Below are positions 25,453 through 52,700 of a stretch of 64,000 nucleotides of DNA, one piece after another. The position numbers and the translations under genes were made by a program. The notes beneath the pieces are model-generated. The model ran no database searches, was not told the DNA's origin, and was given only the letters and a program-made list of their open reading frames with translations. Positions within the stretch are counted from its first letter, which is position 1, and every line of letters starts with the position of its first letter. The DNA comes from Spongilla lacustris (taxonomy: Eukaryota; Porifera; Demospongiae; Spongillida; Spongillidae): the NCBI GenBank assembly GCA_949361645.1, contig OX442432.1:7162118-7226117 (forward strand), written 5' to 3'.

Positions 25453-25894
25453 ATTTCGATGAATCAGTGCAAAGTATATTCAGCCGACCCCCCTAGGGTT
25501 TCATGCGAACGTGAGCTTGTTATGGCTGCAAGTGTGAACGGAGTTTACCCACGGGTTATCATAGGCTTGTGTACAATGGCAAGATAGTGTTTTTCTTATG
25601 GTCAAAGGGGGTGGGGCTGGGGCAAAAAGCAATATCAAACATACAAGACCAGCTTGTCGGACTAGTATTTTTAAAAATACGAGGAGAAAGGAAAAAAGTG
25701 GGGAATTTCCCGCCTTTTAGCTAGACTCATGCTTTTTATTTTTGACAGGGAAGAGACATTTCTAGATGTGGTTGTAGAATTTGCTTTTTAAATCTTCGAG
25801 GTCGTTTCCTCTTCTTCAACATTGCATATTCCACCGCTGAATACGCATTCACACATTTGTACACACAGGTCACAATCATGCAGAGATTGATTCA

Positions 25895-27754
25895 TTATGT
25901 TTTCCAATGTCCCTTGATAACCAAGGCCTCCCCACCCCTGAGATTCAAACTAGACAGGTCCACTGGTCCTGACTTATCCAGCATACTGGACAGGAGAAGT
26001 TCAGGGGACAGGGGAGGGGACTTGATGCCAACAGGGCCAGGGGTACTTTCATTAGAAAAATTGATCACCACCAGGTAATCAACAGAGGTACCATTATCAT
26101 AGCGATGGAATGACAGAACATTGCCTTCAACGGAGTCAAGGGAGTAACCATAGGTAATAAACTCCTGACGCATTAACGTTAGCTGTTTGTAGAGGGTCAA
26201 CATGGAAGCATTGCTCAAGGACTCATTCATAACATTGTACGTGGTATAGTTAGTAGCCAGGGGTAGCCATGGCAACCCTGTGGTGAACCCTGCATTCGGT
26301 CCATCATTCCACTGCATTGGGGTGCGCTCCTGGTCTCTGCCTTGATAAGCGTCCTGCGTCTGATTGGGTGGAACTACCACATCAGTCATCAGTATCTCCT
26401 CCCCGTAGTATGTGGTGGGGGTACCGGGAAGGGTCAGCAGCAGTACGTTGAGAGCCCGGGCAAGATACAGCCCCGCCTTGGAGGCTATCCGGGGGTTGTC
26501 ATGGTTCCCAAGCACCCAGTTGGCCCACGCCCCCGAGGGCATGTTATCCAACCAAGTAGAGACGATCCCGGCCACAGCTGAGGCTGTCCAGTTGTTGTTT
26601 CCAAGGAGGAAGAAGTTGAAAGGAAAGTCAAACTCATCTCCATTGGTCCCGTAGTACTCAACTACAACTTCAATAGGGTCGTATGCCTCGGCAACCATGA
26701 ACTTGTTGCTATAGCAATCTAGCACTTTCCTCCAGCCTCTGGTGATGTCATGGAGACCAGGGTAATCGGTAGTGAGGTTATGTACAAGGGAGTTATACAG
26801 ACAACCTGGAACAGATATGTTGCACGTCTCATTGTTGAAGGAGGGGTCTATGGTCTCATTTCTGAGGTCAGGATCTTCAAGAAGGAATTTTACAGCGTCC
26901 ACATGAAACCCATCCACACCCAGATCAAGCCAGAATGAAAGAACTGACTGCATGGCTGAAATTACTTCCGGATTTCTGTAATTCAGGTCAGGCTGAAAGT
27001 CAGAAAACTGATGTAGGTAGTATTGTCCTGTGAGATTGTCCAGTGACCAAGCACTGCCCCCAAAGACACTCAACCAGTTATTGGGTGGCCCTCCATCTTG
27101 GCTAGGGCTGGCCCACACATACCAGTCCCTCTTTGGACTGCTCACGCTGCTCCTGCTCTCATTGAACCACGGGTGCTGGTCGGAAGTGTGATTGGGTACA
27201 AAGTCCAGGATCAGGTACATCCCCTCACGGTGGAGAGAATCGAGGAGAAGGTTGAAGTCCGACAGTGTGCCGTAGAGCGGTGCAATGCTGGTGTAGTCCG
27301 ATATGTCGTAGCCGTTATCCTTCTGCGGGGAGGCGAAGATAGGATTCAACCAGACCGCCTTGATTCCCAGGTCCTTGAAGTACTGCACGCGACTGGTGAT
27401 TCCCGCCAGATCGCCACTCCCATCTCCGTTGCTATCCTGGAAGGACCTAGGGTAGCACTGGTATATGATAGCAGACTTCCACCAGACAAGCTTCTCGTTA
27501 CAGCGAGGAGCCGTAGCAATCAAAGCAACAGCTGATGCTACCAATGCGACCAGAGTGACCAGAACGCCAACGCCAAGGACTTTCCGAATATACCCGTATT
27601 TGTCCGGACCCGTAGTCTGGGTCCGTTTCTCTTCAACGATTCCTTTGTCGTCAATTTCATTCTCAGGAGCAAGCAGACATTCCTCGTCTTCCTTCAAATC
27701 GTCTGGTGACGTTTCTAGATGTTCCTTCTTGGGGTCAAGGTCACTCTCCATCAC
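25895..27754 (-). CDS. SLC3A1-like: SLC3/GH13-type type II membrane protein, transporter-heavy-chain-like paralogue
   Basis: Intronless, 619 residues. The ectodomain is almost identical to the 23653-25452 gene (about ten residue differences in some 525), but the cytoplasmic tail and transmembrane region (about residues 53-86) are unrelated. Two differences matter. A cysteine sits just outside the membrane (APRCNEKLVWWKS), in the position of the rBAT/4F2hc cysteine that bonds to SLC7 light chains. The invariant catalytic-site Arg of GH13 is His here (GFHVDAVKF; codon at 26903-26905, a CpG-type change). The nucleophile Asp, Glu and His-Asp remain. Inferred role: heavy subunit of a heteromeric amino acid transporter with reduced or no glucosidase activity. 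It ends KGHWKT where the paralogue ends KGHLRG. Confidence 0.88.
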   Translation of the reverse strand: MMESDLDPKKEHLETSPDDLKEDEECLLAPENEIDDKGIVEEKRTQTTGPDKYGYIRKVLGVGVLVTLVALVASAVALIATAPRCNEKLVWWKSAIIYQCYPRSFQDSNGDGSGDLAGITSRVQYFKDLGIKAVWLNPIFASPQKDNGYDISDYTSIAPLYGTLSDFNLLLDSLHREGMYLILDFVPNHTSDQHPWFNESRSSVSSPKRDWYVWASPSQDGGPPNNWLSVFGGSAWSLDNLTGQYYLHQFSDFQPDLNYRNPEVISAMQSVLSFWLDLGVDGFHVDAVKFLLEDPDLRNETIDPSFNNETCNISVPGCLYNSLVHNLTTDYPGLHDITRGWRKVLDCYSNKFMVAEAYDPIEVVVEYYGTNGDEFDFPFNFFLLGNNNWTASAVAGIVSTWLDNMPSGAWANWVLGNHDNPRIASKAGLYLARALNVLLLTLPGTPTTYYGEEILMTDVVVPPNQTQDAYQGRDQERTPMQWNDGPNAGFTTGLPWLPLATNYTTYNVMNESLSNASMLTLYKQLTLMRQEFITYGYSLDSVEGNVLSFHRYDNGTSVDYLVVINFSNESTPGPVGIKSPPLSPELLLSSMLDKSGPVDLSSLNLRGGEALVIKGHWKT

Positions 27755-27805
27755 ATTACTGCCGGGGAATTACGTCATCGCGAATAGTGCAGCTTGTTCT
27801 TGTCA

Positions 27806-27890
27806 GTGAAGGAATGGGCCGCTGCGTAGCGGTGATGTAATTGTAATAACCATCCGCAGCTGCGGTTAGGGTTTGGGTACGAGACTGGGG
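27806..27890. mobile_element. Partial MITE of the TAGTCTCG family
   Basis: Right end GGGTTTGGGTACGAGACT plus the core GTAGCGGTGATGTAAT found in the 15860 element. The left end is degraded. Confidence 0.55.
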
Positions 27891-28216
27891 GGAATAACCT
27901 CTACATGTATAGATTTGAAACGTCGCAAAAAACCGTTACTCTATTACTGTAGGGATAATTGAACTCGTATGAACATACCTACAAGTATGTACCTGTTGAC
28001 GCTTTAAAACAACAGATATCGCTTACTCGTTCCCAATCCCCACACTTCCAATGTTTCTCCTATAAGATTCGATTGGATAGTACGAGGTTTATGTTTGCCA
28101 TGCGCGAGTTATTCGAACTCATGCCGTAGATAAACACGAATTTGGACCCTTTTGTTGTGTTACATTACAAAAAGTCCAAAATGGCGGAAAGGTACAGAAC
28201 TGACAGAGTCAAGAGT
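27891..28216. other. Intergenic spacer
   Basis: Between the eIF4A3 stop and the start of the SLC3-like gene. Nothing recognisable. Confidence 0.5.
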
Positions 28217-30134
28217 TCAAATGAGATCATTAACTAGGAAAAAAAAAAACGGTGTGAGAAGGAACCATGACGACCAATGTTGAGACTTACTGTTCATCGG
28301 CATTTCATCAATCTGTGTAGAATAATACTGCTCTATGTCTCTGAGAATCCTGATGTCATCTGTCTTGGCAAAATTAATTGCCACACCTTTACGTCCATAC
28401 CTTCCAGAACGGCCAATTCTGAAGGACACACACACAGTGTTAGCTAAATTGCACCATAAAGGGGTCATGAGCACCAACCTGTGTATGTAGAGCTCACGAT
28501 TGTTGGGTAGGTCATAGTTTATCACCAGAGACACCTGCTGCACGTCAATTCCTCTAGCCCACACATCAGTCGTGATCAGAACACGACTACAGCAGGGTGG
28601 GGGATGAGGGGTGAGGAATGAGGGGTGGGATGTTCAGTGGATGACATCCCCAGATGCTATATGTAACAAGCGGTACCTGTCTCCAGCCCTGAACTCTTTC
28701 ATGATTGTCTCTCTCTCCTTCTGAGGCATGTCACCATGCATGCAGGACACCGTGAAGTTAGCCTCACGCATCTTCTCTGTCAGCCACTCTGCCTGCGATC
28801 ACCACACCCCCCAATCCCACATAATACTCCACCCAGAGTGGCAAGGCTACAGTGGTGGAAGCCAACCTTTCTCTTCGTGTTACAGAATATGACTGCCTGT
28901 GTGATCGTCAGAGTGTCGTAGAGGTCACAGAGCGTGTCAAACTTCCACTCCTCTTTTTCCACAGCTACAAAGAACTGCTTGATACCTTCAAGTGTCAGCT
29001 CATCACTGTGGTGACAGGCAATAACCGAGATAGCTGAAGCGCAAAGGTCACTTTATTTGAAATCCTCACCGTTTGACTAATATCTGGATCGGATCTGTCA
29101 TGAACTTTCGTGTCATCTCCAAGATCTCATGTGGCAGAGTGGCACTCACCAGGACAACCTAACAGGTGGCTCCAATTAGAAACATACACCTTGGAAATGG
29201 AGTGCAATGGTCAGTACTTGTGTTGAAGGGGGCAGGTATCGGTACACATCATAGATCTGCTCCTTGAAGCCTATCAACAGAAGCAAAATTTTTGTTATAC
29301 AGTATTTCCCCCTCCCACAAGATGTCTTCCCTTACCTTGGTTCAACATTTCATCTGCCTCATCCAGCACCAACATCTTTATGTTACGTGTCCTCAAATTT
29401 CTCCTCTTGATCATGTCTGTACAACAGGGGAGAGGGGGACTGAAGTTAAATAATGCTATTTAGAAAATGACCTATGTTCACACACCGAACACACGGCCTG
29501 GAGTTCCTGATACTACATGCTGGCCATAGTCCAGCTTTCTGATGTCTTCCCCAACATTGGTGCCTCCAATACAAGCGTGGCACTGGATGCTCATGTAGTC
29601 CCCCAGGGCCAGCACTACCTTCTGAATCTGGGTAGCCAGCTCACGTGTGGGCGACAGAACGAGAGCCTGCGTTTCTCTGAGTTGTATATCGATTTTCTGC
29701 AGGATAGCAATTGCAAACGTCGCCGTCTTTCCCGTTCCAGACTGAGCTCTGGGAACAAGAGAGAATTGAAGGGAGAGAGAAGGGGGAGGGGCAGATATCT
29801 TCTCTGAACAAGCCGATCCTATTGTAAGCCTACTGTGCAATCACGTCTCTTCCCTTAACAACTGGAACAATTGCTCGCTGCTGAATTGCTGACGGCTTTT
29901 CAAAACCTGAATCAAAACGTGCGCGTTTCATAGCTACCAACACTTTTTTCCCCACCCCTCTCGCTTACCGTAAGCGTAGATTCCGCGCAGAAGTTCTTCT
30001 CTGATGTTCATCTGATCAAAGGTAGGAATAACATCAACTTCCTTCGACGTTTCAAACACTAGCGATGCATCTTCCTCGCCCAGGAGCGCCTTCCTTTGGA
30101 TTCTAGCTCTGCTGTCACCTTCTCCTACCGCCAT
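28217..30134 (-). CDS. EIF4A3: Eukaryotic initiation factor 4A-III, DEAD-box RNA helicase of the exon junction complex
   Basis: Eleven exons: 29969-30134, 29834-29906, 29486-29748, 29336-29416, 29218-29270, 29070-29158, 28867-29005, 28677-28792, 28479-28586, 28291-28418 and 28217-28233. They sum to 410 residues (human 411). DEAD-box motifs appear in order: Q-motif region [61 protein letters not shown] and [13 protein letters not shown]. The eIF4A3-type N-terminus ([16 protein letters not shown]...) and C-terminus (DEMPMNINDLI) separate it from eIF4A1/2. It clamps RNA as the core of the exon junction complex, which acts in mRNA export, localisation and nonsense-mediated decay. The last exon codes only five complete residues plus a split one. 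It is divergent from EAPP, with about 920 bp between the ATGs. Confidence 0.96.
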
Positions 30135-31054
30135 TTTTTTTCCCGAGTCACACGAGCCCGAACAGGGCATGCGATAACTATTAAAACTAGTTAGTAGTAT
30201 GGTGGTGTCGAATTTTCAGCTTTGCTGCAACAGGGAAGAAGTGTGTGTTGTAATACGTTATAAGTTCTCTGCAGGCGTTCTCGCAGTCAGAGACCGTGGA
30301 CGCTTATGACTCCTCCATACTGTGCAACTGCACCTCAGCAAGGGAAATCAATATCGCAATCTACTGTGACTGTGATTGGTCATGTAATAATAGTGACATG
30401 TGTACAAGACGGATTCAATCACAACGTCTTTGTAGGCTTAGAACCTTTGTTCTTATGCAGCCGTGATTCGATATTATTCAACCTTATATTCGAATGACTG
30501 TATGTCCATTCAGATTGAAAAATGTCCTCCATTCCTAAAACAGAAGCTTTCCAACGAAGGCAATGCTCTCTGAAGTATTATAATTTGCCAGTTGTAAATG
30601 AAAGGTTATTTGGTATTCTTAAGGTTGAAGACTTGGTTTAGGAGTACAGTACAATGCACCAGACCAGCCTCATGTATATGGAGCTGACATCAGCCTCAAA
30701 ACCATCGGCAAATCGACGGCAATGAGTTTGCAAGTTGTACCCAAATAGGCAACATATTATAGAGTGGTAACTATTGATGTAAACAAGTTAAATTCCTGCA
30801 GAACTGTGATGCTGTCCGTTTGTGACTTGTTCAGCAAATGTATTTTTATCAGATCATAAACATAAACTTTCAATGGTTAAAGATTCAGCTTTGATTGACC
30901 CATTATTTGGCCAGAAAAACAAATGATAATTATAAAATCCTGGCCTGATGCAACGTTAAAACTCGACTATCTGCTATTACACCTTTTAAAATTTAATTGA
31001 CATCTGAATTCTCGTCCCCACACCACGAGTGAACTGCATATTACGAAATAAGCG
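30135..31054. other. Divergent intergenic region between eIF4A3 and EAPP
   Basis: About 920 bp without a supportable gene. It is expected to hold both promoters. No distinctive motif was found. Confidence 0.5.
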
Positions 31055-32255
31055 ATGGAGTTGGGACGCAAGCCGAATGACCCGTCAGCGGGTTACATGG
31101 AAGAAGACAGCGAGCTGGAGTTTTCTGACGGCGCTGAGCCAAGGTAAGTATGATTCTAAATAGAGCGCTTTACACAAGTAATCTTTTAATTGAAAAAGTT
31201 CCGACGAGGACGTGCAATGTCAAAGGGAACAGGACAATTTATCTAGTGATGAATTCGAAAAGGACATGGAGTCACAAGCAAAAGAGGCTTTAAGAGAAGT
31301 TTTGGGTACTTCTTTGGCAGACCTGGTGAATGGTGGCGCATTGAAACCTAATTCAGTCAAGCCTGTACAGCCTACACAAGCAGCAGTAGCAGAAGCTACA
31401 GCACCAGGCCCTAGCACAGACACAGACAAACCTGAGGTGGAATATTACGATGACATCTACTTTGACTCAGAGAGTGAGGAAGAGGAGACGAAAGGCAGTG
31501 ACAATGGTGGTGAAAGGGAGAAGAAGAAAAAAAAGACAAAGAAGAAAGTCAGAAAGCTTACAAACGATGAACTTTTCTATGACCCAGACATGGATGACGA
31601 TGATGAGCGGTGGGTTGCACGTCAGAGGATGGCATACCACAATGGTGGGTTGGTGGAGGTTGTTTTATGTGTGACATAATTCTGGCTACTTGCAGTGAAG
31701 GTGGCACAGGAGCTTGTTCAAGACAAGGGTGTAGTGGGCGCACAGAAGAGGACTGTTCAGCCCAGGACTGCTGCCATGCCAACGTCTGACGCAGTGCTGA
31801 ATTGCCCAGCATGCATGAGCACTCTTTGCATAGACTGCCAGAGGTGGGTGGAGCAACTGTGGTGAGTGAGAGGGAATGAGGTGCGGATGTGAAGGAGGCA
31901 GGAAATGAGGTGGGGGATGTGAAGGAGGCAGGAAATGAGGTGGGGATGTGAAGTAGTTGTAGTACTCTGGCTGCTTCCTCTCCTCAGACATGAACTGTAC
32001 CCACAACAGTACAGGGCTATGTTTGTCATGAATTGCAAGATCCTGAAGGGAGAAGTCCTCAAGTTTGCCCCCAAACAGGACAAGAGGGCCTTGAAAAGAA
32101 AGAGGGGAAAGGAGGAGGAGAGAGAAGGGGGGTCCAATGCTTCACATTTGGAGACCTATCATCCAGTTCACTGTAGTGTATGTGATACAGAGGTAGCAGT
32201 TTATGACCAGGACGAAGTGTACCACTTCTTTAGTGTATTGGCTAGTGTTCCCTAA
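31055..32255 (+). CDS. EAPP: E2F-associated phosphoprotein
   Basis: Four exons: 31055-31143, 31199-31644, 31696-31843 and 31988-32255. Family features appear in order: an acidic SSDEDEFEK-like stretch, YYDDIYFDSESEEEE, a Lys-rich nuclear localisation region, TNDELFYDPDMDDDDERW, a CxxC pair in LNCPACMSTLCIDCQR, YRAMFVMNC, and the C-terminal HPVHCSVCDTEVAVYDQDEV with a second CxxC. Human EAPP is a nuclear phosphoprotein that binds activating E2Fs and modulates E2F-dependent transcription. The four cysteines suggest a zinc-binding fold. Only 250 bp separate the stop from the Daple ATG. Confidence 0.93.
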
Positions 32256-32505
32256 GTAGTGTACATGTATACGTGTTTGAAAAAAGCGGCACGTGACTTC
32301 ATAAATACGGTTTGCGGTAAGGAGGGATATTTTGAAGTTCGTGGAGCGGAAAAAGGAGGTGACATACGGCCGGGAGCAACCTTATTTCCTTTAAACGGAT
32401 CGGCATGATTGTATTGACAGAGATACTTTGTTGTCTGTCCGTACACTGAGGTTGTCTGTCGGACTGTTAGCAGTTTTTACAAGCGGTGATTGTACTGACG
32501 CGTCA

Positions 32506-49592
<17,087 letters not shown>

Positions 49593-49795
49593 CTGCCAAA
49601 AAAACTCTATTATTTGTGTTTTTTTCTTTCATATCATAACTCATTTGTCACGTGCTTGTGAAATATTAGTTAATTGCAGTAATCACGTGAGATATTTATG
49701 ACGCCACTTTTTTTGTACTGAAGTTCTTTGTGGTTACTTTCGTAAGTCGAAAGAAGCAGGTTGAAGGCCTTAAGTGCATCTTAAAGCATTAGAAT
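49593..49795. promoter_or_regulatory. Compact Daple-kindlin intergenic region
   Basis: Only about 200 bp holds the 3' end of Daple and the kindlin promoter and 5' leader. Confidence 0.5.
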
Positions 49796-52700
49796 ATGGC
49801 GGAAGGCGCTGATGATCGTAAAGAACTCGACTGGGACTTGGTGGTGAGCGTACCCCAGATTGGGGTACACAGAACCATTCGTGTAACGAGTAGCGAAAGC
49901 GTAGCTGCTGTCATGATTAAAATTGCCACCAAACTAGGTACGTGCTGGTAGTAGGAGTTGTGCAGTGCGCGGACACTTTAAGTTACATGTTCGTTTGTTT
50001 GGCATTGGGGATCGTGGCTGGCTAAACTGCCCACGTAAAGGAGAAGTGCGGTTTTGGGACCACACCTTAAATATCGGTTGCTAATGAGGTGTATGCATTC
50101 TTTAGGTGACGCTGATTGGTCGGACTATGCACTTTGGTGGCCAGAGAAGGGAATATGGCTGAACAAACCGCGGCAGAGCCTTTACGCTTATGGAATCCAG
50201 GCAGACATCAAGCTGGAGTTCGTCCCAATCCATCGCAACGTGATAATTGAGATGCCTGACAAGAGGCAATTTCAGATGCGAGTGAACTTTGCAGTCATGA
50301 CTTTCTTTGCCGTTGCCGAGGTGTGCAAAGAACTCAACATCAGACATCCAGAGGAACTATCCCTGCTCCGCTCATCCCTGGATAAGGAGAATTACGCTAA
50401 GCTTACTGGCTTTACAAGAAAGGCAGCTAGTCGGCCCACTGGTGTGGCCGGTGGGGGGAAATCACGTGATGGAACCCCTAGCCGAGGGGATGGGGAGCAC
50501 AATGCAGTGGACAGTGGCACGCCCCCAGGAAGCCCAGCTAACAAGCGAAAGAAGTTTCCTGCACTCGCGATGAGTGGGAAGTCTCAGGAGGCTGCGGGGC
50601 CTGGGGTGATGGCAGTGTACATTGGGGAGCCGCCCGATGGAGGCTTCTTCTCAGAGAAACTGCAGAGAACCACGACAGAGAAGTGTTACATTAATGGACT
50701 GTAAGTGTTGAGTGTGTGCTTGTGCTTGTGTGTGTGCTTGTGCTTGTGTGTGTATGTGTGTTTTGTTGTGTGGGTATGCATGTGGGGTGTGATTCTGTGT
50801 TTGAAACCATCAGTGGGTGTGTAGGTGAAAAGAGTGGGTGTGGGAATGTAGGTGCTGACATAACTGCAGAGTTGTTTATAAACTCCATTTATGGTTCAAT
50901 GTGAGCGTCCTTGAGCTTCATGCTTTCCTCATCTCCCTCCCCCTCCACCACCCCCCCCCCACACACACACAGCTGGTTGGACTCTTCCAAAACTCTGTAT
51001 GAGCAAGACGTGAAGGAAGGGGATCTACTGTACATGAGGTTCAAGTACTACTCCTTCATGGGGATAGATGCAAGGGTGAGAGAGAGGGAGGGTGAGAGAG
51101 AGGGAGGGTGAGAGAGAGGGAGGGTGAGAGAGAGGGAGGGTGAGAGGGAGGGAGGGAGGGAGGGAGGATGGGAGAGAGGGTGGGTGGATAAGTGAGAGGG
51201 AGGGAAGGGGATGGAGGGTGAGTAGGTTTGAGGCAAAGGATGGAGGGAGAGAGGGAAGGAGGAAGGGAGGGTGGGCTGGAAGGATACACTAGATAGTAAG
51301 AGTGGTGAGGTAGAGGAGGTTGATGGTCCCATTGCGTCACAGCAGCTGGTCATTGGACCACTTCCTGATTGATTTGATTTTGTAAAATGACCAATCATTT
51401 GCTTACTGTTATTAAAAGTTTTTATTTATATATTTTTATTTTTATAACTCCAAAAATCTTAAATCCTGTACAATACATACTACCACTAAACGGCATCATT
51501 CAAAGGAGGGGAGAGGCTTGGAGGCAAAGTTCCCAAAACGGATGCAGCATTCCCCCTCTGAATGGCCACTGAAAACTTCTGCATGAATAAATGTGGGAAT
51601 AACTTCATTAGCAGCGGTTTTCATTCAGCCAAAAAGCCTGTACATGTCAAGTGAATACACACAGCACACCACCCACATGAGTGACTTGTGTGATAAAATC
51701 TAATTATACAGCATTCAGCCAATGCCTGCTACAGTCACTACATGTGTGCACCTTCGTATTAGATACATCGATTGAACACAAGGCAGAATGTATCCACACC
51801 AACATGTAGAGAGAGAGAATCACACATGAGTGGGCGTTACACTCGCAACATGATTGTAAACATGTGGGCGGGGCAGTACTCACATGTGGGTGGGGCAGTA
51901 CTCACATGTGGGTGGGGCAGTACTCACATGTATGAAATGGTGGTTACAGATCGTGAATATGTGGCTGCGCAAGGTCCAATGACAAGTCTACTATGAGTGC
52001 TACAATTGAACTTTCATCAGCCTAAAATGCATGTCCTGACAGTTTTGATAATTCCAATCATTTAAATATTGGGAACATAAATATTTTGTTCTTTCAGCTT
52101 GAGATCTTGCCATTATCCCTGCATTGTAGTACGAGTTTTATGCCCCGCCCCTTTTCATTCAGCTTGATGAAAGACGTATCAGTGAACTGTACGAACAGGC
52201 CAAGTGGTCTATACTTACAGAAGAGGTTGACTGTACTGAAGAGGAGGCATACACGTTTGCTGCCCTGCAGGTGTGTGTGTGTGGGGGGGTGTGTGTGGGT
52301 GTGGGGGTGGGTGGGTGGGTGGGTGGGGTATGTACTGCTGCCCTCCCAGATAGGAGGCCTGTATATATAAGCATGATGTTGCTGTGGAGTAGGAAAATGG
52401 TACCCTAATTGTCCACACAACGCACATGTACACACCCCTACACACCTCCCCCTATGCACCTCCCCTACACACCTCCCCCCACACACAGTTCCAGGTGAAT
52501 CTTGCCACTGCTTCGTCCTCCACATCGTTAGCACGACCTCTGGCCCAGGCCACTGCATCTACAGATACTTCTGTGACAGACATTGATGCGGCTCTAAATA
52601 CGCTGCAGGTAGGTGGGCTCTAATAGGGGGTTATGACATGATGTGTTCAGGCTCCTCCCTCCTCTTCTGATCTTTTAGCTTCAGTTGGGTCAGGTGGACA

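Noticed and set aside
24100..27535. Several plus-strand frames inside both SLC3-like genes
   Set aside because: They repeat in both copies only because the DNA does. The minus-strand frames contain the GH13 motifs.
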